This document shows positions 1 through 13,300 of a DNA stretch of 64,000 bases, piece by piece. This stretch comes from Siphonodentalium dalli (taxonomy: Eukaryota; Mollusca; Scaphopoda; Gadilida; Siphonodentaliidae): positions 261,546,077-261,610,076 of the forward strand of contig CP136061.1 in the NCBI GenBank assembly GCA_032622095.1, in the 5' to 3' direction. Made by a program: the position numbers and the translations under genes. The notes beneath the pieces are model-generated. The model searched no databases. It saw nothing but the letters and a program-made list of their open reading frames with translations, and was not told the origin of the DNA. The first letter of the stretch is position 1, and each line of letters opens with the position of its first letter.

Positions 1-81
1 CTATATATTTAACATAAAATTCTGTTTGCAATTCATTTGTTATAAACAATCAAAATCTTGATTATTTACAATTAATTTCAG

Positions 82-178
82 GTTACAAAGAAGTTACTAT
101 CGGTGTTAACTCCAGCGCTCCAGGCATCATCTTCCTACAACAAAAGTTTACGTTTTACAACTGTAGTTACTACCAAAG
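82..178 (+). CDS. plexA: Plexin exon 1 of window (end of IPT1)
   Basis: The acceptor is tttcag and the donor gttagt. The frame starts inside a codon (GT carried from an upstream exon) and encodes an IPT-like beta strand ending FYNCSYYQ, just before PSI2. Length is 97 nt, starting and ending with a split codon. The gene's earlier exons are outside the window. Confidence 0.85.
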
Positions 179-3100
179 GTTAGTCCCAGATTAGTTCTAT
201 TTATTATACAGTAATGCCTTAAATAATCGACTCCTTAACCACAGCAGAATTATGGGTAACTTTTCAGGATTTAGTCGGAAATATGGCTTGTAGTCATTCA
301 TCGGAAAGCTCTCAGTGAGAGCTTTCCGGTGAATGGCAACAAGCCATATTTCTGACTAAATCCTGAAAAATTTCCCATAATTCTGCTGTGGTTAAGGAGT
401 CGATTATTTAAGGCATTACTGTACCTAACTATATGGAGTAAACATTTATGTAGTTGGTTTCATCCAATTTTTAAGAAATATGTTCTGTGTTCTAATTATT
501 TGGTTTGAAGTTCAGAATTCATAAAACAATTATTACCATGATTAATCATCCTGTTAATGGGAACCTAGTCATTTTTAGCTCAACTTGTGTGTCCGTCCGT
601 CCATCAACAATTTCCTTTAGCCAACCCTAAAGGCCACATCACTCATCCGATCTTCACCAAACTCATATGAATTTTCGAGGTGACCTCTGGTTGGGAGCCA
701 TAGATTTTTTCCGATATTCGTTTTACATGGCCGCCCCCAGCAGCCATTTTGGGATTGTATTATTTGTATGACTAAATCTTTTGGCACGCCCTACAGACCA
801 CATGCCTCATCCAATCGTCACTAAACCTCATATGGAAATTTTGGTGACCACCAGATGGGAGTGATAAAAAAATTCCGAAATTTGTTAAAATAATTTGGAT
901 TTCACATTTGAATCCGTCGGCACACCCGCAGCCATCATTTATAGGAGATTTGTTTTGAATAATTACAGGCATGTTCAGGATCACTTCTCGATTGTAGCTT
1001 ACAGGCATGTTCAGGATCACTTCTCGATTGTAGCTATATTTACAGGCATGTTCAGGATCACTTCTCGATTTTAGCTATCAAATTTGAATGATCCATGGTC
1101 CAAGCCTTCTTGGATTTTACTCTTTTCATCATTGAATACTTTGGCATGCCCTACAGCCAACAATGTTTCATCCAAATGATCTCTTCGGGTTGACTCTGGT
1201 ATTAAACATTTTAACTATCTGCTTTCTTATTGCTAAATTGACTGTATTGTATAACATTATTCCCTATCAAAGTTGAGCTACAGTGTCATTGGCACTTTTA
1301 TTTATCACTGGTTAAGTTTTTTTTTCTTTATTTGTGTACATTCATGGTATATTTAGGTATACTAATGATTTTCTATCAATGAAATTAAATTAGCTTATAT
1401 CCTAGATTATTTTAATTCACTTTCAAAATTCTAACACGTTGATTGTGATATTTTCAGTTGTTCAAAATGTACAGCGACAGACTTCCACTGTGAATGGTGT
1501 ATCTATGACAACACCTGTACCCACAATTCCACAACATGTCGGGAGAAGGAAACCGTTGGATGGAAAAATGTAAGTATACCCATTAGATTTGTGGGATAGG
1601 AAGGTTGGCCCATCTAGTGATCGGACACAGATATTATCAAAAAGACGAAAGTTCCAGCAATTATATTTTATTTGTCCTCTCAATAAACCAACAACATATT
1701 ATAGATAAGTCATGATGAATTCCACATAATTATCGTGATGACTATAAAGAGAGAAGTGTCTCAAATTTATTCTACTATGCTTCTCGTTCCTTCTCTCTCG
1801 AAGCAGTGCTGAACTTGCGGTTCTCGTCAGCTTTGTTTATATATATAATCTAACAATAGAATTGATGGCTTGTGACTTGCTTTTCCAATTTTGGTGAGGA
1901 ACAAACAATAGTGTTTAGTCATGCACTTGTCAACTAGTATTAGTTGGATGTATTAACCCTTTACCCAACAGAACGGCCCTGTGCAAATGCATTCTCTTAT
2001 ATATGCGGGTCGACCATAGGTCGCCTTGCATATATAAGAGAATGCATTGGCTTAACACATATTAAAAATGATAAAATTGTTAAAGAATTTAAGAAAAAAT
2101 GGTAAAAAGTGTTAAAAAGGCCAATTTTTTTAGGCCAATGCATTCTCTTATATATGCGAGGCGACCTATTGTCGACTCGCATATATAAGAGAATGCATTG
2201 GCACAGGGCATAACTGTAACTATTACAATGTGGTCAAGGAGCCTGTTCCAATGATATCCATATTTGTATGGTTCTATTGAGACAGACCGAAGATATTTTA
2301 GGCTGTTGAAGCTTTATTTGGCCGGTTTTGGCCGTATTGTTGGGTAAAGGGTTAATCGTTGATATATAATCGTGATATAGTATCACCGTAAAAGTCAGCT
2401 ATGATATAATAGTATGAAGAATATTGGAGAAGCATCTTGAGAATTGTTATCATAATATGATCACACAAGGTTGCCACCATTCTGAAGTGAAATTACAGCA
2501 TAACAAAAATGGAATGGAACAAGCCTTGAAATAACGTGTCTGTCATTTGCAGAATGAGGTCCCCAGAGGGTGAATTTGGTAATGCTAGCCCGCTATGTGG
2601 GATAGCATCACTAAATTCACCCTCTGGGGACCTCATTCTGCAAATGACAGACACGCTATTTCAAGGCTTGGAATGGAATCTAATCATCTCCAATATTTTT
2701 CATACTAGTACATTGTTTTCAGAAAGAGAATATATGTTCTTTCATAACTTCATGTGTCACTTAGGAACAAATGACTGAATTATCCCCCTCCCTCCAATTG
2801 AACTTGAAAATGTTTCTGTGTCCTTGCAGCAAAGTGGGACTGGTAAGAAAGGTCCTAGCCACTGTCCTCAGATAAACTACAAGCGGACGAGTAGAATTTA
2901 CCTTCATGACAGCCTACAGAAGACAGTCATAATAAAAGGAGTCAATCTACCCTACATCAAGGTACGGAACATACAGAAAATTATCAGCTAATTTCTCGAC
3001 TGTTTCATGTAAAATATACCAATATAGAATGAGCGCAATATTTGTGGCAAATTGTCTGTGCAAGCAACAAAATTCTAATTGTTTCTAATTTTCCCAGTTG

Positions 3101-6100
3101 TGTTTGCATATATAAAATTCAAACATTTGATGTATCAAATATGACACATCAGTCGAAGCTAAAGATTGTAATGTGGAAAAACTTTATTGAAATACATCAA
3201 GTTAAAAGATATTAATGTTCGTCTGTTAGTCCAAAAAGGCATCAACTCAACCGATATCCCAAGCTGTTGTGGACCGAGAATACTTTGTCTAATTTGTAAC
3301 TTAACTTTCTGTATATGTTATCTTCCAGGCTGGTTTTGGTGGATACAGGTGCATAGTCCATGTCGGGAATATAGAGTTTGCTGCCCCTGGTAGCTACCTG
3401 GACAGCGAAAATGTATTCTGTAACTTCCCAGCTGTAAGTATTCATAGATGTCACATATTACAAATCTACTTAACCCTTTACCCAACAAAACGCCCAAAAA
3501 CACCCAAATAAAGCTTCAACAGCCTAAAATATCTTCGGCCTGTCTCACTAACACCATACAAATATGGATATCATTGGAACCGGTTCATCGACCACATTGT
3601 GATGGTTACAGTTATGCCCTGTGCCAATGCATTCTCTTATATATGCGAGTCGACCATAGGTCGCCTCACATATATAAGAGAATGCATTGGCCTAAAAAAA
3701 CACTTTTTACCATTTTTTCTTACATTCTTTTAACAATTTAAAAAAAAATTCTAACATTTTTTAACAATTTTTATGATATTTTTCTACATTATTTGAAAAT
3801 TTTATCATTTTTAATATGTGTTAAGCCAATGCATTCTCTTATATATGCGAGGCGACCTATGGTCGACTCGCATATATAAGAGAATGCATTGGCACAGGGC
3901 CGTTCTGTTGGGTAAAGAGTTAAAGGAGACTAGCCATTTATGGGGCCATCTCCTACTTTATTCAACAGAAAATATGCAACAAATGAGTGTATTTTAGCCC
4001 GGGATGAGTGCAAAATACACTAATATTTTATATGTACAGAACGATGTAATTATAATGAAAACTCATTTTAGTTATAATTATGAGGTTGTCATACAGTAAT
4101 GCCCTAAATAATCGACTCTTTAACCAAAGCATAATTATGGGTAATATCAAAGTTACCCATAATTCTGCTGTGGTTAAGGAGTCGATTATTTAGGGCATTA
4201 CTGTAGTTTCTCACATATGGGACGAAGCAAATATTTTGTTGAAACAATAGTTCTTAAAATCTTAATATATTTTAAACAAGGTTTAATTGCAAAATTAATA
4301 TATTTATTGAGATCAAAATTTAAATGACAATTCCATTTAAATTCAGATGACAATTCATTACATGGCTCTTCAAGGAAAGGACCTACATACCTGAGAATGT
4401 ATCTTGAGTATCTGCATCAGTTATCAAGCCTTGAAATAGTGTCTGTCATTTGAAGAATGAGGTCCCCAGAGGGTGAATTTGGTGATGCTAGCCCGCTACG
4501 CGGGGTAGCATCACTAAATTCACCCTCTGGAGACAGACACCCTATTTCAAGGCTTGTCAGTTATACAGTTTAGTAACCTGTGGAATATGACTCCAGGCTT
4601 TTGCAAGATTTCAATTGCTAATGAAAATACACCAGATTCTGGACTATTATAGTTTTTAAATTTCTATTTATTCAATTGAATTTAACAATACATTTCAGGT
4701 GAATTACCCCAAGCTGGCTAACAGTGCTTACAATGCCAGCATGTCATTAGTGTGGGGTAACAGCTATAAGATAGAGGACAGAGAAGGATTAATAGGTATG
4801 AACTATAGCATTGTTATTCAGTGATCTTAGAAGTCTTGTAATGTTATTTAACCCTTTACCCAACAGAAGGGCCCTGTGCCAATGCATTCTCTTATATATG
4901 CGAGTCGACCATAGGTCGCCTCACATATATAAGAGAATGCATTGGCTTAACACATTAAAAATTATAAAATTGTTAAAGAATGTAAGAAAAAATGGTAAAA
5001 AAAGATTTTTTTTAGGCCAATGCATTCTCTTATATATGCGAGGCGACCTATGGTCGACTCGCATATATAAGAGAATGCATTGGCACAGGGCTAACTGTAA
5101 CTATCACAATGCGGTCAAGGAGCCGGTTCCAATGATATCCATATTTGTATGGTTCTATTGAGACAGACCGAAGATATTTTAGGCTGTTGAAGCTTTATTT
5201 GGCCGGTTTTGGCCGGTTTGTTGGGTAAAGGGTTAAGACTTTATTTTGCCTTTTATACATATAAAAAAAGAACACATCCAAAACTGAATGCTATATATAA
5301 AATCTGCTGAATGTGCTGATACTACCAATTCTGAGAATCACTCACAGAGAGTTTGACTTGAATCTTCGACGACTGCTCTGCGAACATGTGGTTATATAGA
5401 GCATGTAATTTTTTGCATAGCTGAGAGAGGCTTGAATGGTTAAAATGTGGTCTTTTAATATATTGCTTCTTAAAATAACATGATCCAGTAATTTACTGGT
5501 CACATAACTACAATGAAAATATTTTTTTTAATTAAGGCCATTAAATAAATATCTGTTATCAGGCAATTAGATATCAATTTTGAGATGAGGGGAAGGAGAA
5601 TATTTTATTTTATTTTCTTCTCGAAATCTGGAAAATATGCTCCAGAAACGAACAAATAATTCCTTTTTTCGTTGTTCAAATCCAATATTATAAACAGAAA
5701 ATATAGTGGAAAATATTGAAAAAAAAATTCAGTGATAAGGAAGGCAACTGAGAATACGAAAGCTTTATTTATTTGGTCTAATTGAAGCTACTGCTCACCT
5801 GAATTATTATATTATTTTATACCCAAGATCAAAGATATGCTATCTTTTAAGATTTAATAATTATTACATTTCAGCAACAATATATAATTGTAAGATCGTT
5901 GGACAGAACGAGTGTGGACTATGTAAGAGTATCAACTATACCAACCCGGAGATGAAATGCATCTGGTGCGGTGGGATCTGTCAACTGGAGGACTGGTGTG
6001 GTACCCGCAATAACATCGACTCATGCCCAGCTCCTATCATCGATAAGGTATGATTTATCAAATTCAGTAGCCTCATCTTCAGCAGTATGAAAAGGCACCT

Positions 6101-9100
6101 GTAATAGCATCGACTCGTGACCAATTAAATCCCCATAAAGTATGATTTATGAAAAGCCTCATCTTCGGCAGTATGAAAAGGCTCTGAAAGCTACAACAAA
6201 TAATGCTATGGATTTTCATTGGGAGAAAATAATCACTGAGAAATATTGTCAGCAAAAGTTTATACAATCCAGTTATTATGGAAAAACTAATTTTCTCCCA
6301 CTCGATGAACATCTTATTGAGACAACACAATTGGTGTTTTTGGTAAGAAGTGAGAAATTTTTAATGCACATTCCACAGTTATGAGCACCCGATACTATGT
6401 GTGTTTTTCACATTCAAATCTTAATTGAGGGAGATCTCAATATGCCATGGCCATTTCAATAACGATAATGATTCTATAGAGAATAATCACTTGATTGAAC
6501 TTGTAACTTGAAATAATTCATGAGAGGCAGGGACATTGTACAAACACGACAGTTTACAAAATAGTCCCTGCCTCGAATGAATTATTTCACGTCACCAGTT
6601 GAATTATTCTGTTTATTATATTCCACTATATACATCTGATTTACCAGAAATCTGAATAATACCGACATTATATTCACAACGCATAAATATTGATACCACA
6701 TATGAATACATAATGCGCTAGTTAAAGTGACATAATTCAGAAGTGAAATTTTCGATTATAATCACGAGAAATCAAGGTAAATCACACAGAATGTAATAAA
6801 ATTTGAGTCAGACACATAATACGTTCAGTCATATCTATAATTCAATAGGGATTAAAACACATGCCTCCTGATTTCAGGTATACCCTCTTACTGGGCCGAC
6901 TGGAGGAGGAACACTGGTTACAATCACAGGAAAGGAATTGGGATCCAAGTTTGAAGATATCCTCAACTCGGTTAAGATAGCAGATGTTATCTGTCATCCA
7001 CTGAGAGAGCTCTACAAACCTTCACAAAAGTATGTTTACATATGGATTGCTATGAAGAAGGGGGGAATAATACATCAGCAACACAACAATTCACCAATAG
7101 CGGAACTGTCCATGAATTTCACAAGATTTTTTAATGCAAATTATGAAAAAACTGAGGTTTTCTATCCATAAAACCACATGCTTCATATTTTAATCAACAT
7201 AGTCAAATAAAAAAATGGGTTTTTTAAATAATATTGAGAAAAAAGTTGTAGGACGGGTTCATAATTATTAAACCATTATTAACTTAATGTTGCCTTAAAT
7301 GAATATCATTGATATCCTAAAGTAGGACTGAAGGTAATAAAAAAAAAACAATGTTCTCAACCTATTTTAGGATCAGAGGATTTCTATTTATCTCATCTAG
7401 TTTTCAAAGTTTGGAAATTTCATTCAGAACTAAAAATCTTGAGTGGTGTTTGTGGGCTAAATCAGTAAATAAGCTATAATCTAAAGTCTTGATGAAATAG
7501 AAAGTCCTCACATTGCGATTGTTTATTATTTTTGTAATTTTTTTCAGCAATATCATTTATTTAAAACATGGTTAAAATATGTTACCTGAAAAAGAAGATA
7601 ATAAATATATGCTCAGAATAAAAATACTCTTATTATATCTCCAGAATTCTGTCTGATGAATCAGTTGTCACTTTTTCAGAATTGTATGTAAGGCTGGCTG
7701 GATTGGTAAAACTTCACAAGGACGGGTTGTTGTGTCTGTTGGAGGAACCAAACAAATATACAGAGAAAATTTCTCATATCAGGTGAGTAAAAGTTCCAAA
7801 AAATATATTTTCCACCTGCTCCGCCCTGGATACCTCAGTGTTTTGGAACCTCCATGGGGCAAGGATAATTGGAGATAGCGTCAAAATTTCTACCCTTTCG
7901 TGTGACACTACCCTCATCTGGGGGCCGATCTATAGGAGGAAATAGAAATTCTGCAAATAACTTTATTATACACCTGTTACCGAAAAACACCGTTTTCTTC
8001 ATCTTGTGCCATGTCATCTTTTGCAATTCCACACAACACATGTTTTTCGTACCAGTTGACCTCACATGAAGAAAATATGATGTTTGCTTCAACCATGAAA
8101 CCGAAACTATGAAAAAAACATACATTATAAGACAAGCCTGTTTTGTTTCTGAATAAACCTTGTACAAAGTCTGTTTTGATTAATGGATTCTAGGACGGAT
8201 GGACGGAACGACAAACCCATTCACACTGCCATGTTTTTCTGTGTCTTTTTTCTTTCTCCATAACTGATTTCATCAAATTATCTGCTGGATTCTCAAGTAT
8301 TTCTTAAAATATTTACACTCACACATGCAATCGCATTTTGGAACATGAATGCAGGATGTTGGTTGGTAGAAATTATGTCACATGACATCGCGCGCTGACC
8401 CCAACTTGCATCCATTTTTGTGTAGATGCAACTTGCCTCAAGTCACGAGAATAACTAAATCTGCCAGTTGACTCGGTGTAAATATAAGTAATGGATGTTG
8501 ATTTTGTTGCGTTCCATAGAGTATGGATGCAAGTTGGACTGACATTTATATATGTGGAACGCTATTTTGCATCCATACTCTATGGAATGCCAGCAATTCA
8601 ACATCCATTTCTTAAATAGAAATACTTCACTCTTATTCCAAAACCATAGCTTCAGTTTGTTGCATGAATATTTCATTTAGAAAATTGGTTACCTCCCTTT
8701 GTTATATTTTAGGACCCAGACATCTACGATATAAACCCGAAAATTGGACCGAGAGCCGGTGGTACACTGCTGACAATAGAAGGGAAAAACCTAACGACTG
8801 GTAATGAAGTGACGGCATACGTCGGAGATCTACCGTGTCAGATTCTCAAGTGAGTCACTAATGCAGAAGGATTTATTCTCATCAGAAAGTGTCAGGTGTC
8901 AGCCTCTGAATAATGTGGGAAGGCTTGCCTCTTGCTTATCAAGTAAGCCAGCCGTAGTTATCAAGTAAGCCAGCCGTAGTTATCAAGTAAGCCAGCCGTA
9001 GTTATCAAGTAAGCCAGCCGTAGTTATCAAGTAAGCCAGCCATAGTTATCAAGTAAGCCAGCCGTAGTTATCAAGTAAGCCAGCCGTAGTTATCAAGTAA

Positions 9101-10302
9101 GCCAGCCGTAGCACTGTTATTTTGTTATTTCAACGGTTGAATAACCTCTGAACAGAAAATAATGTAAAATAATATTGGCTACAGCAAAGTATATGATATA
9201 AACTAAGAATGAAATAAAAGTTAAAAAAGTACAATTTAATCACAAACTTTCAATTCAACTGGAAGCGTGATTGACAGGTGTTTCTTCCCAAGATATAATT
9301 GTTGATAGCGAGACATATATAATGCGCTAAAGAATTTGTTTTCAAACTTTCAGTTATACCTGCTTAACCTTAATTTAAACACAAGTTATTTCTTAAATGA
9401 TTCAAAAGTCTTGAGATATCAGAACATATATCTCTTGTATTTGAGATTTCAGAACATATATCTCTTGTATTTGCAGGATCTCTGACAGATCGGTGATGTG
9501 TAAGACTCCAGCTTTGGACATGGAGCCACCCGTCAAATGGGAGAAACGCGTCATAATGGACTTCGATGGACAGAAGAGAGGCTCTGATGACAATTTCTTC
9601 TATGTGGAAAACCCGAGTGTCACTGGCATCTCTCCACTAAAATCCATCGCCAGGTGAGTTAAAACCCGAGTGTCACTGGCATCTCTCCACTCAAATCCAT
9701 CGCCAGGTGAGTTAAAACCTGAGTGTCACCGGCAACTCTCCACTCAAATCCATCGCCAGGTGGGATATGTTTCCCTGTTCTTGTAGTGTTTTCCATCAGA
9801 GATATTGTTTCAAGGTGAACAAATTACATTCGCCTTGGGAACGAAACTGGAATTTTAAGATAAAAGCATTATCATACATGCCAAGATCAGAAAATATCAT
9901 GGACTAATTAATTATTCGGAAAACAGTTTGAATGATTTATTTCTATGCAATTACTTTCTGATGAATTTTAGAATCACACATAAATTTTCTTTCCCTTCAT
10001 ATTGTAGAAATATATTCTTGACCATCTTTCTGATGCAACAGGCTTGTTTCATTTAATCATGTCTACCCTCCTCTATCGTTGATGCTCATTTCACTGAACC
10101 ATGTCTTCTCTCCTCTATCATTGCAGTGGTGGTTTGACATTGACCGTGAAAGGCACAAACTTTGAAGCCGTCCAGAGAGCTTATATGTTTGCTTGGTACA
10201 ATGTGACAAGGCCTGGGTTCATGGAAAGGCAGACACAGCACACAGTAAGTATAGTATTGCAGTAATATAATTTTGTGGCTTCAGCTTGAAAGTGTTACAT
10301 AT

Positions 10303-10333
<31 letters not shown>

Positions 10334-13300
10334 TATTAATACCAGTACCATAAAAGTGAACTCTGTTTTATCAATGCTTGTTACCTTTTTATAAATTCCT
10401 TTACATAATAATGTAAACATCAAAATTGTGCTTATTTGCAATTTGGTCTCTCCTTCAATCTGAATAAAACGAAACTGAAAAACTTATTAATTTGATAATA
10501 AAGATACTTTCAGAGAAGATAAGGCCAAAGCATAATGAGGTCCCCACAGGGTGAATTTATTGATGCTACTAAATTCACCCTCTGGGGACCTCATTCTGCA
10601 AATGTCCGACACCATATCTTCAGGTCTTCAGAACATGGATGATTGAGAATTATATTTGATAAGACCAACTCATTGACTTACACTAATACAAATATGTTCC
10701 TAAATTCCATTTATATCAATTACAGGAATGTAGAAAGATTGATGATGAGACGATGAAGTGTCCAACACCGTCGTTATCTGAGGAGTTCGCTAATCGAAAA
10801 AGGCGCAGAAGGAGGAACACTCTTGCACCAGTTGATTCATTAGAGGAAATGACAGTCGGATTTAAAATGGATGACGTCTCATCAGTAGAACGACTTGACT
10901 ATCACATTCAGTATTACCCGAACCCAGAGGTGTATAAGTTCGAAGATGGAGTCAAGAAATTCAAGGGAGAAGTTCTCATCATGGAGGTTTGTATTAAAAG
11001 AATATGATTTAACCCTTCCATGACTGAAGCTTCCTGAAATATTACAAACACCCTGTGCCAATGCATTCTCTTATATATGCGAGTCTCCCATAGGGAGCCT
11101 CGCATATATAAGAGAATACATTGGCCAAAAAATATTTACCTTGACAGTGTAAGCCAGTGCACCAGAGTTATGGCCCTTTTTGTTGGAATTTGCACTAAAT
11201 TTTCGTTTCCGTATGATAACTTTTGTAAATCTGAACTGAATGGAATGAAATTTGGTATGTGAGTCAAGTTTGAATTTGGTTTCCGCAGTAAATTTTCATC
11301 AGAGTTATGGTCCTTTGTTGGAATTACCCCAAGCATATTTTGCCACGCCCTAGCGATGCTCTTGTTAAAAGTTTTACCTAATTTTGATGTTTATTTTTGC
11401 GTTTCAGGGGACGAATCTTATTGTTGCTGCCAATAAGAAGGATTACTATGTAACTATCGGGAAACAAAGCTGTAATATCACTACAGTGTCGGATAACCAG
11501 ATTATATGTGAGGTGCCGGAGAACCAGCCTAATGGTGTCGATGAGTTCGGTAGAGAGGTCGCCGACAGGGCACCAGGAGTCAAAGTATGAATACAGTCAA
11601 TTCCAATTAATCGAATAATGGTTAATCAAATAATTTGTTTATTATAATAATATTTCGGATTCCAAAACCATTTTAATAGTACATCTGTATTTTTTAATTG
11701 CTTATTCGAATAGACTCCCAAGCGGACTATCGCTTAATAGAATAGAATATTCGCAAAAATGTGCTCCGAAAGTCGGTATTTTCGTGCATTCTAGAACTTA
11801 GTTGAAGGTATTTCATCCAAAATATTATAGTTTATGTCAAGAAACCGCAGAAAATCGTATTAGATCGAAAATGGGTGACATAAAACGTTTCAAAAGCGAG
11901 TGCTTTACGGTCTGACAATGGTATTACAAATATTTTAATATTATATGAAACAATCAATAAAGAGAACAATATTATGAAGTAAATACACATTTAATAACAG
12001 GTATTTTAAAGTTTTTATATCAAACAAACATCGGTCAAGTCAGTGGTACATAGTCAACTCGAAATTACAACGTTTTGGTGCAAATTCGTCTAATCAAATA
12101 ATCGGTTATTCAAATAAAAATTTGCTGCACCGAGCATATTCTATTAACCGAAATCGACTGTAGTTCTTTAACCCTTTCATGACTGGAGCGTCCTGAAATT
12201 ATGCAAAACCCCTGTGCCAATGTATTCTCTTATATATAAGAGAATGCGTTGGCCTAACATTATTGACCTTGACCCTGTGCATTCTCTTATATATTGGAGA
12301 CTCGCATATATATATATATATAAGAGCATGCGGCATAGGATCTTTAATGCTCCTGACATGAAATCATGAAAGGATTAATATATTCATTCATGTGCCAAGT
12401 CCGAAAATATTCCCAGACGGGAGGGTCACAAATCTGATGGCAAACCATGATCCAAAGATTTATACAGTTTCTTAGGCGCAAGGTATGTCCTGGGTGTTCA
12501 TGTTTGTGTGCCATAAATTCTCTGAATAATGCAAGCTATTAATGATGAATGGGCTTCATAGTATATATTAGAAAATCTTGCCTACCTTAACAATACATGA
12601 CTTATATATAGATTAATGTCAGTTCAGTTCAGTTATATTTTATATATGTACATGGCTATTCATTCATTTTTATACGCCTGTTTGAAAAAACGGCCGTATT
12701 ATAGTATTGGTCTGTCCGTCCGGGCGTCCGTTAACCTGTTGTCCGGATGATAACTTTAGTTAGAGTGAACCAAATTTAATAAAATTTGGTATGTGGATTT
12801 ATTAGCCGAAAAGTAAGTTCAAGTTCGAATTTGGGTTCCGCCCGCCAATTTTCACTGGAGTTATGCCCCTTATTTGACGTTTTTTTACTTTGAAAATCCT
12901 TGAAATTTGTTGTCCGGATGATAACATTAGCATAGCTTATCGGGATGAATCCAAATATGGTATATTACTTTCTCCCACCAAAACACAGGTCAAGTTCGAA
13001 CTTGGGTTCTGTCCGACCATTTTTGGCAGAGTTATGCCCCTTTTTCGACTCAGAAAATTCAGTTTTTCTTATGTTTTTTGGTTTCCGGATGATAACTCGA
13101 TTTTGGAATGTTTATACGCAAAACCCGTTTTTTTGTGGATTACATATACCGAAATACAGCTCATGTCCGAAAATCCCTGAAATTTGTTGTCCGGATGATA
13201 ACTTTAGTTAGAGTGAACCGATTTCAATCAAATTCGGTATGTGGGTTTATTAGGAGAAAAGACAGCTCAAGTTCGAATTTGGGTTCCGTCCGCCAATTTT

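Noticed and set aside
7835-8167. 110-residue minus-strand frame in a plexin intron
   Set aside because: No recognisable domain, low-complexity composition, a second frame overlaps on the plus strand, and no splice or promoter context.
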